Origin: Rhynchopus euleeides
Lineage: Eukaryota; Euglenozoa; Diplonemea; Diplonemida; Diplonemidae
Direction: 5' to 3'
Assembly (NCBI GenBank): GCA_963210315.1
Contig: OY723307.1
Location: 1,240,001 to 1,304,000, forward strand
Length of the DNA: 64,000 nt
A program made the position numbers and the translations under genes. Positions 1-11,639 of this stretch are shown here, in pieces. The first letter of the stretch is position 1; the number at the start of each line of letters is the position of its first letter. The notes beneath the pieces are model-generated. The model had not been told where the DNA came from. It ran no database searches and saw only the letters and a list, made by a program, of their open reading frames with translations.

Positions 1-2
1 GG

Positions 3-1124
3 CACCGTTGGAAGAAGTTTCAGGCACAGGGGGCGGAGAGGATGCATGATGCTGCAACGAACATCCGTGACACTCATTTGCGTGTGCGCACCGCTCTCGA
101 CCGCGGAGCGGTGCGTGCGCTCCGCAAGCTTCTCCCATCCGTGAACGTCACAGATACCGATGCGGTGGTGCTGGAGCGGGCTGCCGCCTTTGTGGCGGAA
201 ACAGACGACACCCACGCCGCCAATGTGGAGGTGTCCAGCCCTCAGCAACCCGCCTCTACTTCGGACACTCGATGGGCAGCGATGTTCGACCTGACAGTCC
301 ACCTGCAGACCCGGTGTGCGATGCTGCTGCAGTTCGTCAGCGTGGAGATGGCGAGGAAGAAGAAGCCACTCACTCTCAGGCAGCTCTCTGAGCACATCCA
401 GAAGGGAACATGGGAAGAGCACGTCAGCGAGACGGTGGCTGTGGCTGAGATGGTGGAGCCGGTGCTGTGGCTCGTGCGATGGGTGCAGAACCCGGAAGCC
501 CGTCTGGGGCACATCAAAGTGCGGACTATCACGGAGGAGTACCAGAAGGTGGTGACGAACACCAGTTATCCTGCTCCTATCCGCACCTTGCTGAAGGATG
601 CCTGGGAGTCTTGGCCGTCGAAGGCGAGGTTCGAGATGGCGCTCATCTTCGACCCGGAAACCGTGCTGATGGCTGACTTCGACGACTTCCCCGACATCAC
701 AAACCAGCTGGTGTGGGCCGTGGATTTCCATGCCCTTGCTGACGACGAGTGCTGGGCGGAGTTCACACAGTACCTCAATGCCCCTGCCGAATCCCTGCAG
801 ACCGACACCCCGATTGCGTTCTGGCTGGAGAAGGGGAGGAAGCTGTTCCCCATCCTGGCGCCACATGTGGTGGCTTGGCTCCGCACGCCTGTGTCGGTCA
901 CACAGGTCGACAGTGTGTTTTCGACGGCAGAGTCCCGCAAGTCCAAGCGGGGGTCGAACATCTCGACGAAGACCTACGCGGATCGTCTGTTCTTGCAGCG
1001 GAACGGCGACCTCCTCGGCTACTTCGACAAGAGCAACCGGTTCGCAGAAGCCCTCGAAAGGGACTATGTCTCTGATGATTCCTCTGAGGAGGACGAATCC
1101 GAGACTGAGATGGATATCATTTAG
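3..1124 (+). CDS. hAT-superfamily transposase, C-terminal part (5' end outside window)
   Basis: The frame is open from the left edge of the window (the first in-frame Met is at 42), so the N-terminus lies upstream. The last third has the hAT C-terminal dimerisation signature: a tryptophan-containing segment (VVAWLRTPVS), then VDSVFSTAESRKSKRGSNIS and a short helix ending in RLFLQRNGDL, matching the family pattern 'S..ER.FS.AG.....+R..L'. hAT transposases dimerise through this region and cut at short inverted repeats, leaving 8-bp duplications. The tail is strongly acidic (DDSSEEDESETEMD). No terminal inverted repeat could be assigned downstream. Several non-autonomous hAT-type elements with 8-bp duplications occur in this window (11.4, 31.0, 44.2, 49.9 kb). 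Whether this protein mobilises them is not shown. The catalytic N-terminal half cannot be judged here. Confidence 0.85.
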   Translation, partial: HRWKKFQAQGAERMHDAATNIRDTHLRVRTALDRGAVRALRKLLPSVNVTDTDAVVLERAAAFVAETDDTHAANVEVSSPQQPASTSDTRWAAMFDLTVHLQTRCAMLLQFVSVEMARKKKPLTLRQLSEHIQKGTWEEHVSETVAVAEMVEPVLWLVRWVQNPEARLGHIKVRTITEEYQKVVTNTSYPAPIRTLLKDAWESWPSKARFEMALIFDPETVLMADFDDFPDITNQLVWAVDFHALADDECWAEFTQYLNAPAESLQTDTPIAFWLEKGRKLFPILAPHVVAWLRTPVSVTQVDSVFSTAESRKSKRGSNISTKTYADRLFLQRNGDLLGYFDKSNRFAEALERDYVSDDSSEEDESETEMDII

Positions 1125-1350
1125 AAGGGGGGATGGGGGGGGGGGGCGGCGTGCCAGGTCGTCTGTCCGTGATGTGGTTCCTGTGCTGTTCGGTGGGCGG
1201 GTGGGGGGGGGGGATGACGAATTCTGTCTCGATGTCTGATGACATCGAGGGTGTTGAAGGGACTGGGGGGGGGGGGGCGATGAATCCTGATGACGGACGA
1301 GTATGTGAAGGAATCTGACGAGGGCAGTGGTGTTCAAGAATAGTGCAACC
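1125..1350. other. G-run-rich intergenic DNA
   Basis: Short stretch after the hAT stop codon with repeated G runs (around 1135-1147, 1202-1213 and 1264-1278). No gene seen. Confidence 0.7.
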
Positions 1351-1608
1351 CAGTAAGTATCGCATACGATAATCCCATTATCGTATACGACCGGATACGA
1401 TAATTATTATCGTATGCGATAACATACGATAATGGGATTATCGTATGCGATAATATACGATAATAATTATCGTATCCGTTCGTATACGATAATGGGATTA
1501 TCGCATCATACGATAATGGATTATCGTATGCGATAATAAATTATCGTATGCGATAATTTTCCGAAAATTATCGTATCTGGTATATGTGCGATAATAATTA
1601 TCGTTTGC
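1351..1608. repeat. Palindrome cluster built on (A)TTATCGTATGCGATAAT
   Basis: About a dozen copies of ATTATCG / CGATAAT words in both orientations, many joined into perfect palindromes such as TTATCGTATGCGATAA. The whole block could fold into nested hairpins. It is AT-rich against its surroundings. It may be a small foldback element or subterminal repeats of the neighbouring hAT element. No clear target duplication was found: gtgcaacc on the left does not match the right flank. Confidence 0.75.
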
Positions 1609-1635
1609 ACTGTATGCCTAGGGGGGGGGGGGGTA

Positions 1636-1882
1636 GGGGGGGTCATAAGCCCCCCTAAAAACGTACGAAAACCAAAATTTTCAACATACCATCAGAACCG
1701 CCCTAATACCTGATCTGACCCGAAAATCCGACCCATACCCCCCCGGAAACTGTCTGGGGCCCACTTGTGACACCTGATACGCACTTTTGTGATGATTTTT
1801 TGGGGTCCTAAAAAATGTACCTCAGTTTCGTACCTTGCCTTTGTACCTGAACCACTCCCGACCGCATTATTTCGTTCTTTGC
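1636..1882. repeat. Left terminal inverted repeat of element A
   Basis: About 245 bp, inverted match to 2930-3164. The inner edge is the word gcattatttcgttctttgc, and its complement begins the right repeat. Only scattered substitutions and a small outer indel separate the two arms. Confidence 0.88.
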
Positions 1883-3023
1883 CTTTTCTGCGGTGGTTCT
1901 GGCTCAGGTGGCACGCATGTTGCCTTCCCCAGTGCCTCGGCAAGGTCTTTCTTGACCTGATTAGTGGGAATGTTGTGTTGTTGCGTCAGCAGAATGAGTT
2001 CAGCCACCTTCTGGGTGTAGTACTTCGATCGCATATGGGTCATTGTGAGTACTTCGTACGCCTGGGAGGCTGCATCGGCATTAGTAGGCAGCGTTGTAGA
2101 TGCTTTTGCTTCGTCGATCTTAGCCTGTGAAGGCACGATTGGGATATTGTACGCCCTGAGAGCCGAAGTGGTTATGATTGTGCTGTGTAATTTGCGCCCC
2201 GCAGGATATGCACACCACGCAGTCTCGACAACACGTATGAGAGTGTACCATGTGGGGACTCAACAAGGTCATTGGATCGGCATCTGCCTGCCGACTCAGC
2301 CCCCACACAGTGCGACCGCAAGGTCGCCAGGGATGTCTCAACGCCAGGGGAATACCCTCCCCTGGCGTTGTACAACCCTACTCTCAACCCTCGGGTCCTC
2401 TCCTGGAGGCGGTGGTGGCGGGCCCGCAACGCTTCGTACTTCCGGTACAGACTGAGGTAGTCTGCCCGGCTGACCCGCTCATTGCTTCCTAGATCATCTG
2501 CTGCTCTGGAGCTGCCATCACTCTCACTGCCCACATCAGTTGGTGTGGGGGTAGGAGCAGGACGAGTGGGAGGAGTAGGAGTGCAGGTGACATCTTTCTT
2601 GGCTAGCAAGGAACGCCGCTTTTCCCGCACGTGCGTGCAGTTGATGCACCACTGCATATATCTGTCGTCACCACGTCCCACTCGCTCTCCTATGTACCCA
2701 GCCCGACGTAGCGCCCGAAATAATGTCGCCTCACCGATGTCGTGTGCCGTTTTCTTTTTACGCAGGTCTGCCACAACGCTCTCTGCCGAGACCCCGCACA
2801 TCTCCCGTTTGGCGAGCGTCTTTCGAGCAAGGTACTCCTCTGCAGCAGCATCTGACACCTCTGCGAGGCCCTGGGCACGCGGCATGTGTTGCTCGGCGTG
2901 CTGAGTGAGCGTAGTGACACCCTTCCCTTGCAAAGAACGAAATAATGCGGTCGGGAGTGGTTCAGGTACAAAGGCAAGGTACGAAACTGAGGTACATTTT
3001 TTAGGACCCCAAAAAATCATCAC
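1867..3023 (-). pseudogene. Internally deleted transposase of element A (relative of the 57.8-60.0 kb transposase)
   Basis: Reading on the minus strand, the first ~46 residues of the 283-codon frame come from the TIR; a more likely start is the Met at 2885 (MPRAQGLAEV). Matches to the intact relative run in order: a Cys pair (WCINCTH against WCVNCDH), an acidic linker, the block YLSLYRKYEAL...GLYNARGGYSPGVETSLATL against YRRLHAKYKRL...SLYNKEGGYSAGVATALTVL, then a jump straight to SNDLVESPHGT, which in the relative lies several hundred residues later (SNDFIEGAHGT). The frame then ends, and the C-terminal SAP-like segment (QKVAELILLTQQHNIP) continues in another frame at 1867-2136. The central catalytic part is therefore deleted and the gene is inactive. 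Confidence 0.8.
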
Positions 3024-3164
3024 AAAAGTGCGTATCAGGTGTCACAAGTGGGCCCCAGACAGTTTCCGGGGGGGTATGGGTCGGATTTTCGGGTCAGATC
3101 AGGTATTAGGGCGGCTCTGATGGTATGTCGAAAATTTTGGTTTTGTACGGGCTTATGACTCCCC
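2930..3164. repeat. Right terminal inverted repeat of element A
   Basis: Inverted partner of 1636-1882, followed by TA and a 14-base G run. Confidence 0.88.
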
Positions 3165-3166
3165 TA

Positions 3167-5054
3167 GGGGGGGGGGGGGGGAGACAGTTTCGATTTTAGT
3201 TCGCGACGTGTGGTTGCAGTGACCCCCAGTGCCCACGTCACACCGACACCCACGATGGTGATGAAGACTGGCACCGCCTGGCCCGCTTATAACCCGCCTT
3301 GGCATTAAAGGCAACCCCGGGTCGATACAAAGCGGGGAGCTGGATAGGGACATGATGTCTGTGGAGTCTGTAATGCGAAGTGTGTGTGGTTTTTACAAAC
3401 GGCTTTACTCTGCCGCAACCACCCACACGGGTTTGAAAGACTACGAGGAAACGTTTCGAAAATACATGGGGGGGTGGGGTGTTCAATTAGTGTTATCTTA
3501 TAAAATTCAACAATACACTGTAGGAATACACAAGAACGTCACAATACCCATCACAACCCAAGCTTTCCTGTCGAAATTGGCATTTTCCTGCCTCGACAGC
3601 GGCACTAGCGGGTAAAAGGCTTTGATTCCCTCCGAACCAATCACGGAGGGAGTTGGCGAACACCGAGGAACGACAGCGGTTGGCGCTGAATAGTTATTAG
3701 GTCTTGCCTGCCAGACTGTGTCACTCTTGCACAACCGGAATTGACTTGTCGGGAACCCTCCCCGATCACCCTATGGGTTGGGCTGTTTCGAGTGGCAACC
3801 GTCAAACGGAAGCCAAAAATCCCACACACGCCCAGCAAACCAGAGGGTGCCACGGAAAGGGGCCAAAAAAATCAAAAAAAATCACACACTACGAACCTGA
3901 ATCATCACGTTGCTGCATTGCACATCTCCACCATGCGGGCAATGCCCACATGGCAATGCAACCACTGGAGATTATGACATGATCGCAGAGCATTGCAGAA
4001 ACGCCCTGCCACTGCGGTGGAGGGCAATACAACTAAACAACCCATACGGGTGGGGGTGGGGAGGAGGAACACACAACATCGCTCTTGAGTGACCCAAACG
4101 GCATCCTCAGCAGCCCGGCGTTGCCTGAAGCAGCCCTGTTCGTCTCTTTGATTCGGCCCGCCTTCCTCCTTATTCCCATTCAGAAGCTCCCGAAAAAGGG
4201 ACAGTTTCGTGCATCGGTGTGTCTTATGCGGGATGCTACTTTTGGGTTGGGTTGCTTCAAGACGACGTGCCGCTTATATGCCATCAAAAGTACAAGAGCA
4301 TGCTCGTGAGTGCGGGGAGAGAGGGGGTTATGTTGTGGAGAAGTGGGGTGGAGTGGGACTAGGGATCGGCAAAAGAAACACGAGCAATCCCCCCCCCCCC
4401 CCTGCAAAGCCTTTGCTGTGGAGGGTTTGCCCTTGTTGCCCTTGCTGCCCCACGGTTCTCCCGGCCCACAGGGGGGACCCGGGTCCTGTTTTTTTTGTGG
4501 TTACAGAAAATCGTAGAGACGCCGCAAGACGATGTGACACAAGCCCCGATCTGTATCGTACGGAAATCCAACATGCGCCGGATTTCCCAAAGGGCTCTTC
4601 TTACAGCATTCTCGCGAGTCATGAATACCGCTGGGAGGGGGGAGAGAGGGGGTTTGATCGTCGAGAGTGAATGGAAAAAGAAAGTCTCCCAGCACCTTCT
4701 TGAAGAGAGAGGCGGGGATGTGAATATGGCAAAGAATCAATCGATGCATAAAAGCGAACCGCTTGCAAATAGGCGGCCACCCAGGTGCCAGCAGGTGCCA
4801 CACCGGCACAGGTTGGCACAGAGCAAAGGCCCCTCAGCAGCTAGAAGGAGGGGGGCGGGTGTGCCTGTGTGGAAGAAGAGGGTGGAAGCGTGGGATGGAG
4901 ATGAAGGCGGTCACACCCTGATGTGTATCACGAAGAGGGCGAGGGTCAGATTCCACCAAGATCAAATATTTTTTTGAGAATTTTGAAAACGAGTCAAAAA
5001 CAAAACAAAAAAGCGGTATGGCGGGGAGGGGGGGGGGGGAAATTATAGAGGGCG
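3167..5054. other. Non-coding stretch, no gene recognised
   Basis: Contains G runs (3167-3180, 5028-5039), a C run (4389-4402) and unremarkable unique sequence. Short frames here have no recognisable motifs and conflicting overlaps on both strands. Confidence 0.6.
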
Positions 5055-5060
5055 TCGCTG

Positions 5061-7203
5061 TTTTTTTTTAGTGCGACCTGTGTTGTCAGTTTTTGTTTTG
5101 TTTAGTTTTGTTTTGCTTGCTTTGTTGTGGGGGTTTCCCTCTTCAGCGGGCTCGCTTCAGAGGGCTCAACACAGGCGAGGTTCAGTCCTCTGTGAGGCGC
5201 TTATATTGGGGGCCGGTTGGTTGCCCCCCCGGCCCCCAGTACTTCGGGCCGCGTCAGGCGCTGCGGCGCCACGGCGGGGCTGTCATCCCTCGCAGTTTTC
5301 TGTTCTTGGTGGGGGGGGGGGGGGGGGGGGTTCGTTCTATTGATTGTTGGGTTTTTGATTTATGCCAGGAGATGTTGCCTACGGCTTCTGCTCGTTGATC
5401 AGCGTGTGTATCGGCGCGTCGCCCAGTAGTTCAGCGGCGGACAGGTATCGCATGACTTCTTGCGGGTGACGGAATAACAGCCGCCTTGGATTGGTGGTAT
5501 GTAGGAAGCTGTCCTGCTCATGTTTCAATTTCGGGCAGTTGAAGAGGTGTGTGACCGTACAGGCCTCGCCACAGGCTGTACAAGGCGGCGCTTTCTCTTT
5601 TCCCGTATCCACCAGGAAGTCCCATACCAGGCTGTGGCGCCCCGTTCGGAGCCTCCGTAGCTGGACCTCTCCGCGCCGCTTCAGGGTCGGGTTGCGGAGT
5701 GGAGGGCGCGTGAGGCGGTCATCTTTCCAGTACAATGTGTGGGTACCCGGCCTCATGTGGTCGTGCATCCTGCGGGCCGCTGCTCGCGCTCCCCTGTAGG
5801 TGAGGGGCTCCGTCTGTCGCAGCTTTTGGCCTTGCTGGGCCAGCCGGTCCGCCACCTCATTTCCGTCTATCCCGACGTGGGACGGCACATACTGCATGTG
5901 GAGTGTCACTCCCTTTTCGGTCGTTACGCTGTGTAGGAGATCCCATATTGTGTGCATCACTTCTTCCCGCACCCGGGTCGGGCCCCCTTCCAACGCTTTT
6001 AGCGCACTTTGCGAGTCTGTGCACAGGACGACGATGTCTCCGGTTACGACTAGCCTCACGAGCACGCGGAGGGCCTCCCTTATCGCGACCAGTTCTGCTT
6101 GAAACGCGGAGGCGTGACGACCAGCATTTTCCACCATCGTTGTATGGGGAAGGACTTCCCCCGTCTTGTAGAACACTGCCCCGGCGCCCCCGCGTGCCAG
6201 GTCCGTGGCACCGTCCGTGTACACCCACCATGTCGCCTGCGGGTAGGTCATACGGAGGTGCTCCTCTGCCCGCTGGCGGAGTTTTGTTGTGTCCGTGTTC
6301 CTCTTCGACACTCCCGGGACGGTGGGGTGTATCTTGAAGTTGTCGAAACTTAGCAGCCATGGGTGTACGGGCCTGGCAATTCTCAGCTGAGCTCTGTCCC
6401 TTCTCTCGGTGTATAGTCCCTGTGTCACTTGCCGGGCCGTCTTGAGCCAGTCGCAATACTTCCCCCTCTCCAGCGACACCATGTCGGTACTCGTTTCGTT
6501 CCGTAGGCGGGCGTGTTTCTCTAACAGGTCAGCGGAGGATACAGTAATGAGGTCGTGGATACTCGGTAGGTGCGCATCCCATAGTAAGGTGGCGGCTGAG
6601 GTGGTTTTGGGGCAGCCTGTGATGATGCGCGCTGCGGTGAGATGGTCGCTCTGCAGTTGCTTCACATTCTCCGCGCTGAGCGCGGCCCCGTACACCTCGA
6701 GACAGTATCGCACCACCTGCAACGCGTACGCCACATATACTTCCCTCAGGATGTCTGCGGTGTTCCCCCACTCAGTGTTTGCGAGTGTGCGGAGTGCTGC
6801 CACACGTTTTCGGAGTCTTCGGCGCACTCTCGTCACATGTGCTTCGAACGTGCATTCGTCGTCCACGATGATGCCGAGGTAGACCTTCTCCGTTACCCAG
6901 CAGATGGTCCCCGTCTGCAGTTTGAGTTGTGGGAGTACCTCCGGCAGTCGCTTGCGGGCCCCGGTGGGGCAGAACAGCATCGCTTCCGTTTTGCTGTGTG
7001 ACACTTTCAGCTTCTTGTTTGCAGAGAGGGTTTCTATGTTGGCGATTGCGGCTTGGGCCCTCTCCATGGCTTCCTCGAGGGAGTCGCCCAGCACCGCAAC
7101 AGCTGTGTCGTCGGCGAAGAGGTACATCGAGGTATGCCACACGTCGTCGAACGCCTCTGCTACATCGTCCACCGCGCACGTGAAGAGGAGCGGAGAGCGC
7201 AGC
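5061..7203 (-). mobile_element. 5'-truncated non-LTR retrotransposon with RNase H (I/Ingi-like or related LINE)
   Basis: The 3' end lies at low coordinates: a T run at 5061-5069 is the poly(A) tail on the minus strand. The 5' break lies near 7203, where the reverse transcriptase begins abruptly inside its 'PLLF' block. The word tcgctgt occurs at both edges (5055-5061 and 7204-7210), a probable 7-bp target duplication whose exact border is blurred by the T run. Truncation within the reverse transcriptase is the usual result of incomplete target-primed reverse transcription. Confidence 0.8.
5379..7203 (-). CDS. LINE polyprotein fragment: RT C-terminal half, RNase H, Cys/His knuckle
   Basis: The open frame runs to 7355, but codons above about 7203 belong to flanking DNA. 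Counting from the frame's first Met, residues ~53-58 are RSPLLF, 80-83 are FADD (the catalytic reverse-transcriptase box), and VYLGIIVDDECTF is the following thumb-proximal motif. An RNase H domain follows with the four expected acidic positions: VYTDGA (~379), FQAELVAIREAL (~421), LCTDSQSAL (~445) and SHVGIDGNEVADRLA (~501). Near the C-terminus a C-x2-C...H-x4-C knuckle (CTACGEACTVTHLFNC) is present. The N-terminal endonuclease and the first RT motifs are lost, so the copy cannot be autonomous. The remaining frame has no internal stops, which suggests a recent insertion. Confidence 0.88.
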
Positions 7204-7210
7204 TCGCTGT

Positions 7211-8449
7211 AGCATGTGCGCCAAAAAAGAAAACCCACATCACATCTGGGCCACGACAATAAAAACGAATGGGCAGCATGTGGGTAGTTTATTGAAGAGA
7301 AGCTACCATTTTTAAAAAACTCACCCACCCCCACCCCATCACGAACACACGACATTCCACGAAGGCTACAGGGTCGGGGGTGCGGGTGCGGGTATTCAGT
7401 TTATTGCAGCCCCAGGGCCGGCTAAGGCCCCGGCGCGCCGCAATCACTCACACACGCAGGCCCTGCACCCTCCCCTGGAGCCCTGCTGAGTTTTTTTTTC
7501 CCGTTTATGATTTTTCTGTTCTTTCTTCTTGATATAGAAGTGCTCCCCCCAAATGCGGAGAAGAAAGCCTGGGAAGGGGAGGAGATCAGCATTTGCTTTT
7601 TGGGAACGAGGGGGGGAGGGGGGAGGGGTGCATGTGTGTGGGGATGGGGATGGGAATGGGAGCGAGGGTGTGTGTCAATATGTCAGCAGAACAATAAAAA
7701 AAATGAAAGCAAATACCAACCGCCGCCCCACCCCCCCTTTTTCCCAAAAGATTTGTCTTTTGGCCCAGCTCCCAAACAAAATAAAAAACAACGGTAAGGG
7801 AGGGCGCAGTGGGTGTGGCCGGGCAATGTGCAGGAAAGATCCATCACATTGAACAGCAACTTATACAAGAGGGGCAGGGGCGGGATGAACGGGATTTGAA
7901 GGATAGGTGACCAAGGTGACGGAGGCCAGGAGGAGGAGACGGGCTGGAGAGGACACCGGGGGGAGGGGTGGTGGGGGAGTCTGGATGCCCCACATGCGAG
8001 GAGACGCAGAGGATATGAGACGGCACCCCCACCCACCCCCACCCCACTCCCCACACACTCACATTAAGCGGTGTTTGTGTCGTGGCAGGTAGCACCAAGT
8101 GCAGATCTCTGACGCAGCCTCACCGGACGACCTCAACACACACAGGAATGAAGTTCATATTAATCGATACCTTGTATCATCAGGAGGAGCAAAAAAAAAA
8201 GATACAGACTGGGGAGACGTGTTGGTGGAAGCAAGGTGTGTCTGTGTGGTGACAACGATTTTTTCCGCGGATAGACCCTGCGCGGATCGATTGCGCATAT
8301 GGGGAGGGAGGGGGGGGAGACCGATTTCGAACTTTCGCATGCGAACTTTTCTCCGAGATGTGTATATCCACGCAGAAGCCCTCAACCCTCCCCACCCCCA
8401 CCCCCCCCCCCTCTCCCCTTCGCAGCGCCCTAGTCAACGAGATATCTTA
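7211..8449. other. Non-coding stretch rich in purine and G runs
   Basis: Several G-rich and C-rich tracts (e.g. 7605-7630, 8024-8045, 8396-8412). No coding or RNA feature recognised. Confidence 0.6.
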
Positions 8450-8484
8450 TCATTGACCAGTATGAAAATGACTCACAAGTGACA

Positions 8485-8558
8485 CTAGTTAGTAACTGGG
8501 TTACTTACTAGTGATCACTCGTCAGATAACTAGTTACCTAACGAGTTCACTCGTCAAA
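8485..8558. repeat. Short inverted and direct repeats around ACTAGTTA/GTTACTTACTAG
   Basis: The block repeats the words actagtta, gttact, cactcgtca and aactagttacc in both orientations, forming small palindromes. It resembles a worn foldback element. No duplication of flanking DNA was found. Confidence 0.5.
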
Positions 8559-8559
8559 G

Positions 8560-10225
8560 CTGAAACTAGGGCGCCGTGCGAAGTAAAATGCTAAAACGAC
8601 AGGAGGGTTGGGAACGATAATCACGCGTCACCCCCTCCCCACCCCGCTAAACTACCCCTACCCCTACAGCATCACTCCTTTCCACCCACACACACACACA
8701 CACAAGCACCCGCCTGCCGGAATCCCGGAACAAATGCATCTATAGAGGCGGCACCAGCTGAGTTGGGTGTGTGTTTCCCAATAGGGACGCACGGAGGCGT
8801 CGTGGGTGTGGATTTGACAAGGAGGGAGGGTGGATTTCAGGGCGTAAAGTCGACCATTCGGGGGGGGGGGGGGGCGATCGCTATACCGCTGCAACAAAGG
8901 TCCGCGCAGTACTGTGTATATCCTGTGGCGGGAAATGATCACACCGTAACGCGTCGAAGGAGGGTCTAAGAGGGAGAGAGGTGGGGGGCGGATGTGAAGG
9001 CGAGAGGCGACTTACTAGCCCTCAAGAGGGACAAAGGGACTTCGCCTTTTGGCGGCTTTGTTGTCTATAAACGACGTTTCCCTCGATTGCCGTAAATCCC
9101 TGTTAATCTTCCCTTGCCTGGCATGATCTGATAGCGTACTGCGTTCCCATAGTTTGGGCTTCCACAGTGCGGGTGGGGCAGGGGATATGAACGAAGATAA
9201 TAAATGCGATGTCGATTGACTGTGCGTCCGGAAAGAAACCCTAGGTGGGGTGTGCCAAAAAAGCTGCGGCGTTTGTGTGTAGGATGCAAATGAGTGGCAT
9301 GTATGGCTTTCGTGTTAGAAAGGCAATGCACAAAAAAAAAGGAGAGGAAATGCTGTGCCAACGCAGGCTTGCCCTTTTCTGGCCCGACAACGTTTGCACG
9401 AGCGCCGTTGATTTCACACAGAGAACACGGGCCAAATAAAAACAGCTGCCGTACTGGCAGATTTGCACTTCTGGTTTCTAAAATATTCCACAAAAGATAG
9501 AAGCCCCCGAATAACACGTAAGGGTGAGGGGGAGGAGAGGATATTGTGGCAGCTGCCGATACGTGTGGCGGTTCGGGGGGGCCCTAGCAGCACGAGGAAG
9601 ATATATTATTCCCGGCACACCCCGGACAACGTACATTCACAGCAAGACAGACGGGGCGGGAAGAGGGGGGGGGGGGTGGGGGTGGGGGACGCGACTGTCC
9701 GCGGGATCGTACCACCCTACTCCCACCCTCCCCACGTAACTGCTGCGTGAGAAAGAGCAACATAATAGTATCAAGGTAACAAGAGAGAGAGAGAATGGGC
9801 GAGAGAAAGAAACCAAGAGGCTTTGTTTGCCGGATGACGTTGCGGGGGTCTGTGCAGTTGGCGATTGGCGGGGACCACACCGTTGGGGGATGCATGAGAA
9901 CCTTCTTCGTGTTTGTCTCACACAGCGTTCTCTGCACGGTGCGCAGTCTTGTTTGGACGTACCCAACCCCAACCCAAATCCCCGTAACGCACCACGGTAT
10001 TGCCTCGTAGAGAGAGGGAAGAAGAAAAAGATAAAACATGGGGCAGCAGCCGGCACCACCAAAACCATTACGCATTATTTATCTACACTTCCTAGCCGCC
10101 AAATGTCTCTGCCAAGTCCGAAAGATCTTCAGGAGAAATAAAGAGCCGATCATCTCAGCGGGCATCTGGTTCATATGAAGCGGAATAAAAAGGGGAGAGT
10201 GGGGGGGGGGGGGGGGCTTCGCTTG
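8560..10225. other. Non-coding stretch, no gene recognised
   Basis: Holds a (CA)n tract near 8690-8704, G runs at 8861-8874, 9664-9675 and 10200-10216, and otherwise unique sequence. No motif-bearing frame. Confidence 0.6.
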
Positions 10226-10855
10226 CACGGTGGGATCTTGTAAATTTTACATGTATAACTACAAGTATAATACATGTATTATACATGTATAATACTTGCA
10301 TGTCAACTATTATGCATGTATAATACATGTATATGCCTGAAATATACATGTAAAATACATGTATATCAAGTAAAAATACATGTATAATACTTGCATGTCA
10401 ACTATTATACATGTATTTTTACTTGATATACATGTATTTTACATGTATATTTCAGGCATTTACATGTATTTTACATGTATAATACTTGCATGACAAGTAA
10501 AATACTTGCATGCAAGTAAAATACATGTATTTTACTTGCATGCAAGTATTTTACTTGTCATGCAAGTATTTTACATGTATAATACTTGCATGACAAGTAT
10601 TATACATGTAAAATACATGTAAATGCCTGAAATATACATGTAAAATACATGTATATCAAGTAAAAATACAAGTATAATAGTTGACATGCAAGTATTATAC
10701 TTGTATTTTTACTTGATATACATGTATTTTACATGTATATTTCAGGCATATACATGTATTATACATGTATAATAGTTGACATGCAAGTATTATACATGTA
10801 TAATACATGTATATACTTGTAGTTATACATGTAAAATTTACAAGATCCCACCGTG
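10226..10855. mobile_element. Palindromic foldback element, copy 1 (TACATGTA-type)
   Basis: The ends are inverted: CACGGTGGGATCTTGTAAAT on the left and its complement on the right. The interior is made almost entirely of the words ACATGTA, ACTTGCATG, TATAC and AAATAC in both orientations, so the whole 630 bp is close to one long palindrome with its centre near 10530. It contains no gene. Both outer flanks show tg next to the ends (cgcttg on the left, tggaag on the right); a longer duplication is not evident. A second copy is at 42256-43908. Confidence 0.85.
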
Positions 10856-11346
10856 TGGAAGTGCAGAAAAGGTGGGGGTGTTTATTGTGCCTCCCACAAA
10901 ATAGGCACCCAACTGACTGGCAGTTCAGCACCTACTACCAGGCACACACAGAGCGAAGACCCCGTGACATCTTTAATGCTGGGGCAAAAAAAAGTAAAAC
11001 CTTCCCAAGGGGCTTCGTGGCAGAAACGGCAAAAGCCGTTCTTCAGCCACGGGGCACTGGGTTAAGATTTGGTAAGGAAAACACGGAGGGGGGCGGAGTA
11101 GCTGTGTGCCAAGGCACAAGATATGTCCGAAATAAGGTGCAGGCGTGTGTGATTGTGGCACAACGGGGTCGCAGCGAAAGTTCGCGGGGTGCGCCCTACA
11201 CTAAAAATGAAGAAGAAGTCAAGGAAGGCACACCTGATGGGCACGGCCATGCTTGGAGAAAGGCGGCCAATGAGAAGAAGAGAGAGAGAGAGAGTGTGTG
11301 TGTGTCTGTGAATGCAATAGAACCGATGCTCGTCATGCACCGGCAT
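10856..11346. other. Non-coding spacer between two mobile elements
   Basis: Unique sequence with a (GA)n/(GT)n tract near 11278-11308. A frame crosses it but has no recognisable domain and runs into the next element. Confidence 0.55.
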
Positions 11347-11639
11347 GGTGAAAACAGGTGTGTTTTTAATCCCCGGTCTTCCCAGCCAAAAATCCCCGAT
11401 TCATCCCCGCTTTTTTCCAGCAAAAAATGGTACCCAATGTCCCTCCTCCCCAGTGTGGGGCCCTTGGTCTTGTACCAAATGGGTTCCTTCCACGGTTCCT
11501 CCCGCTCGCGCCATCCTCGGGTGCTGGAGGAAAACCCCAAAAAAAACGGCTTTCGGGACCGTTATTCCGACGATACCCCCCGATATGCCAGCTGAAACAG
11601 CCCAAGGACTTGCTGCGATTACTAGACGGGCAAACACAC

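Larger units (their letters stand above)
1636..3164 (-). mobile_element. DNA transposon 'element A', TA target duplication, internally deleted
   Basis: The ends are long imperfect inverted repeats (1636-1882 and 2930-3164) whose outer parts read GGGGGGGTCATAAGCC on the left and the complement (with a GGGGAG start) on the right. TA lies directly outside both ends (1634-1635 and 3165-3166), consistent with a TA target duplication. Both outer flanks are G runs of more than 10. The interior holds a minus-strand relative of the transposase at 57.8-60.0 kb, but the middle of that protein is missing, so this copy is a non-autonomous deletion derivative. The TIR sequence differs from that of elements B and C, so A is a separate subfamily. 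Confidence 0.85.

Noticed and set aside
1351-1608. Independent hAT MITE starting CAGTAAG and ending CACTG
   Set aside because: The 8 bases on either side (gtgcaacc and tatgccta) do not match and the inner ends are only weakly inverted.
10807-11595. 262-codon open frame
   Set aside because: It begins inside the palindromic foldback element and ends inside the hAT-type element, so it is not a conserved gene unit.
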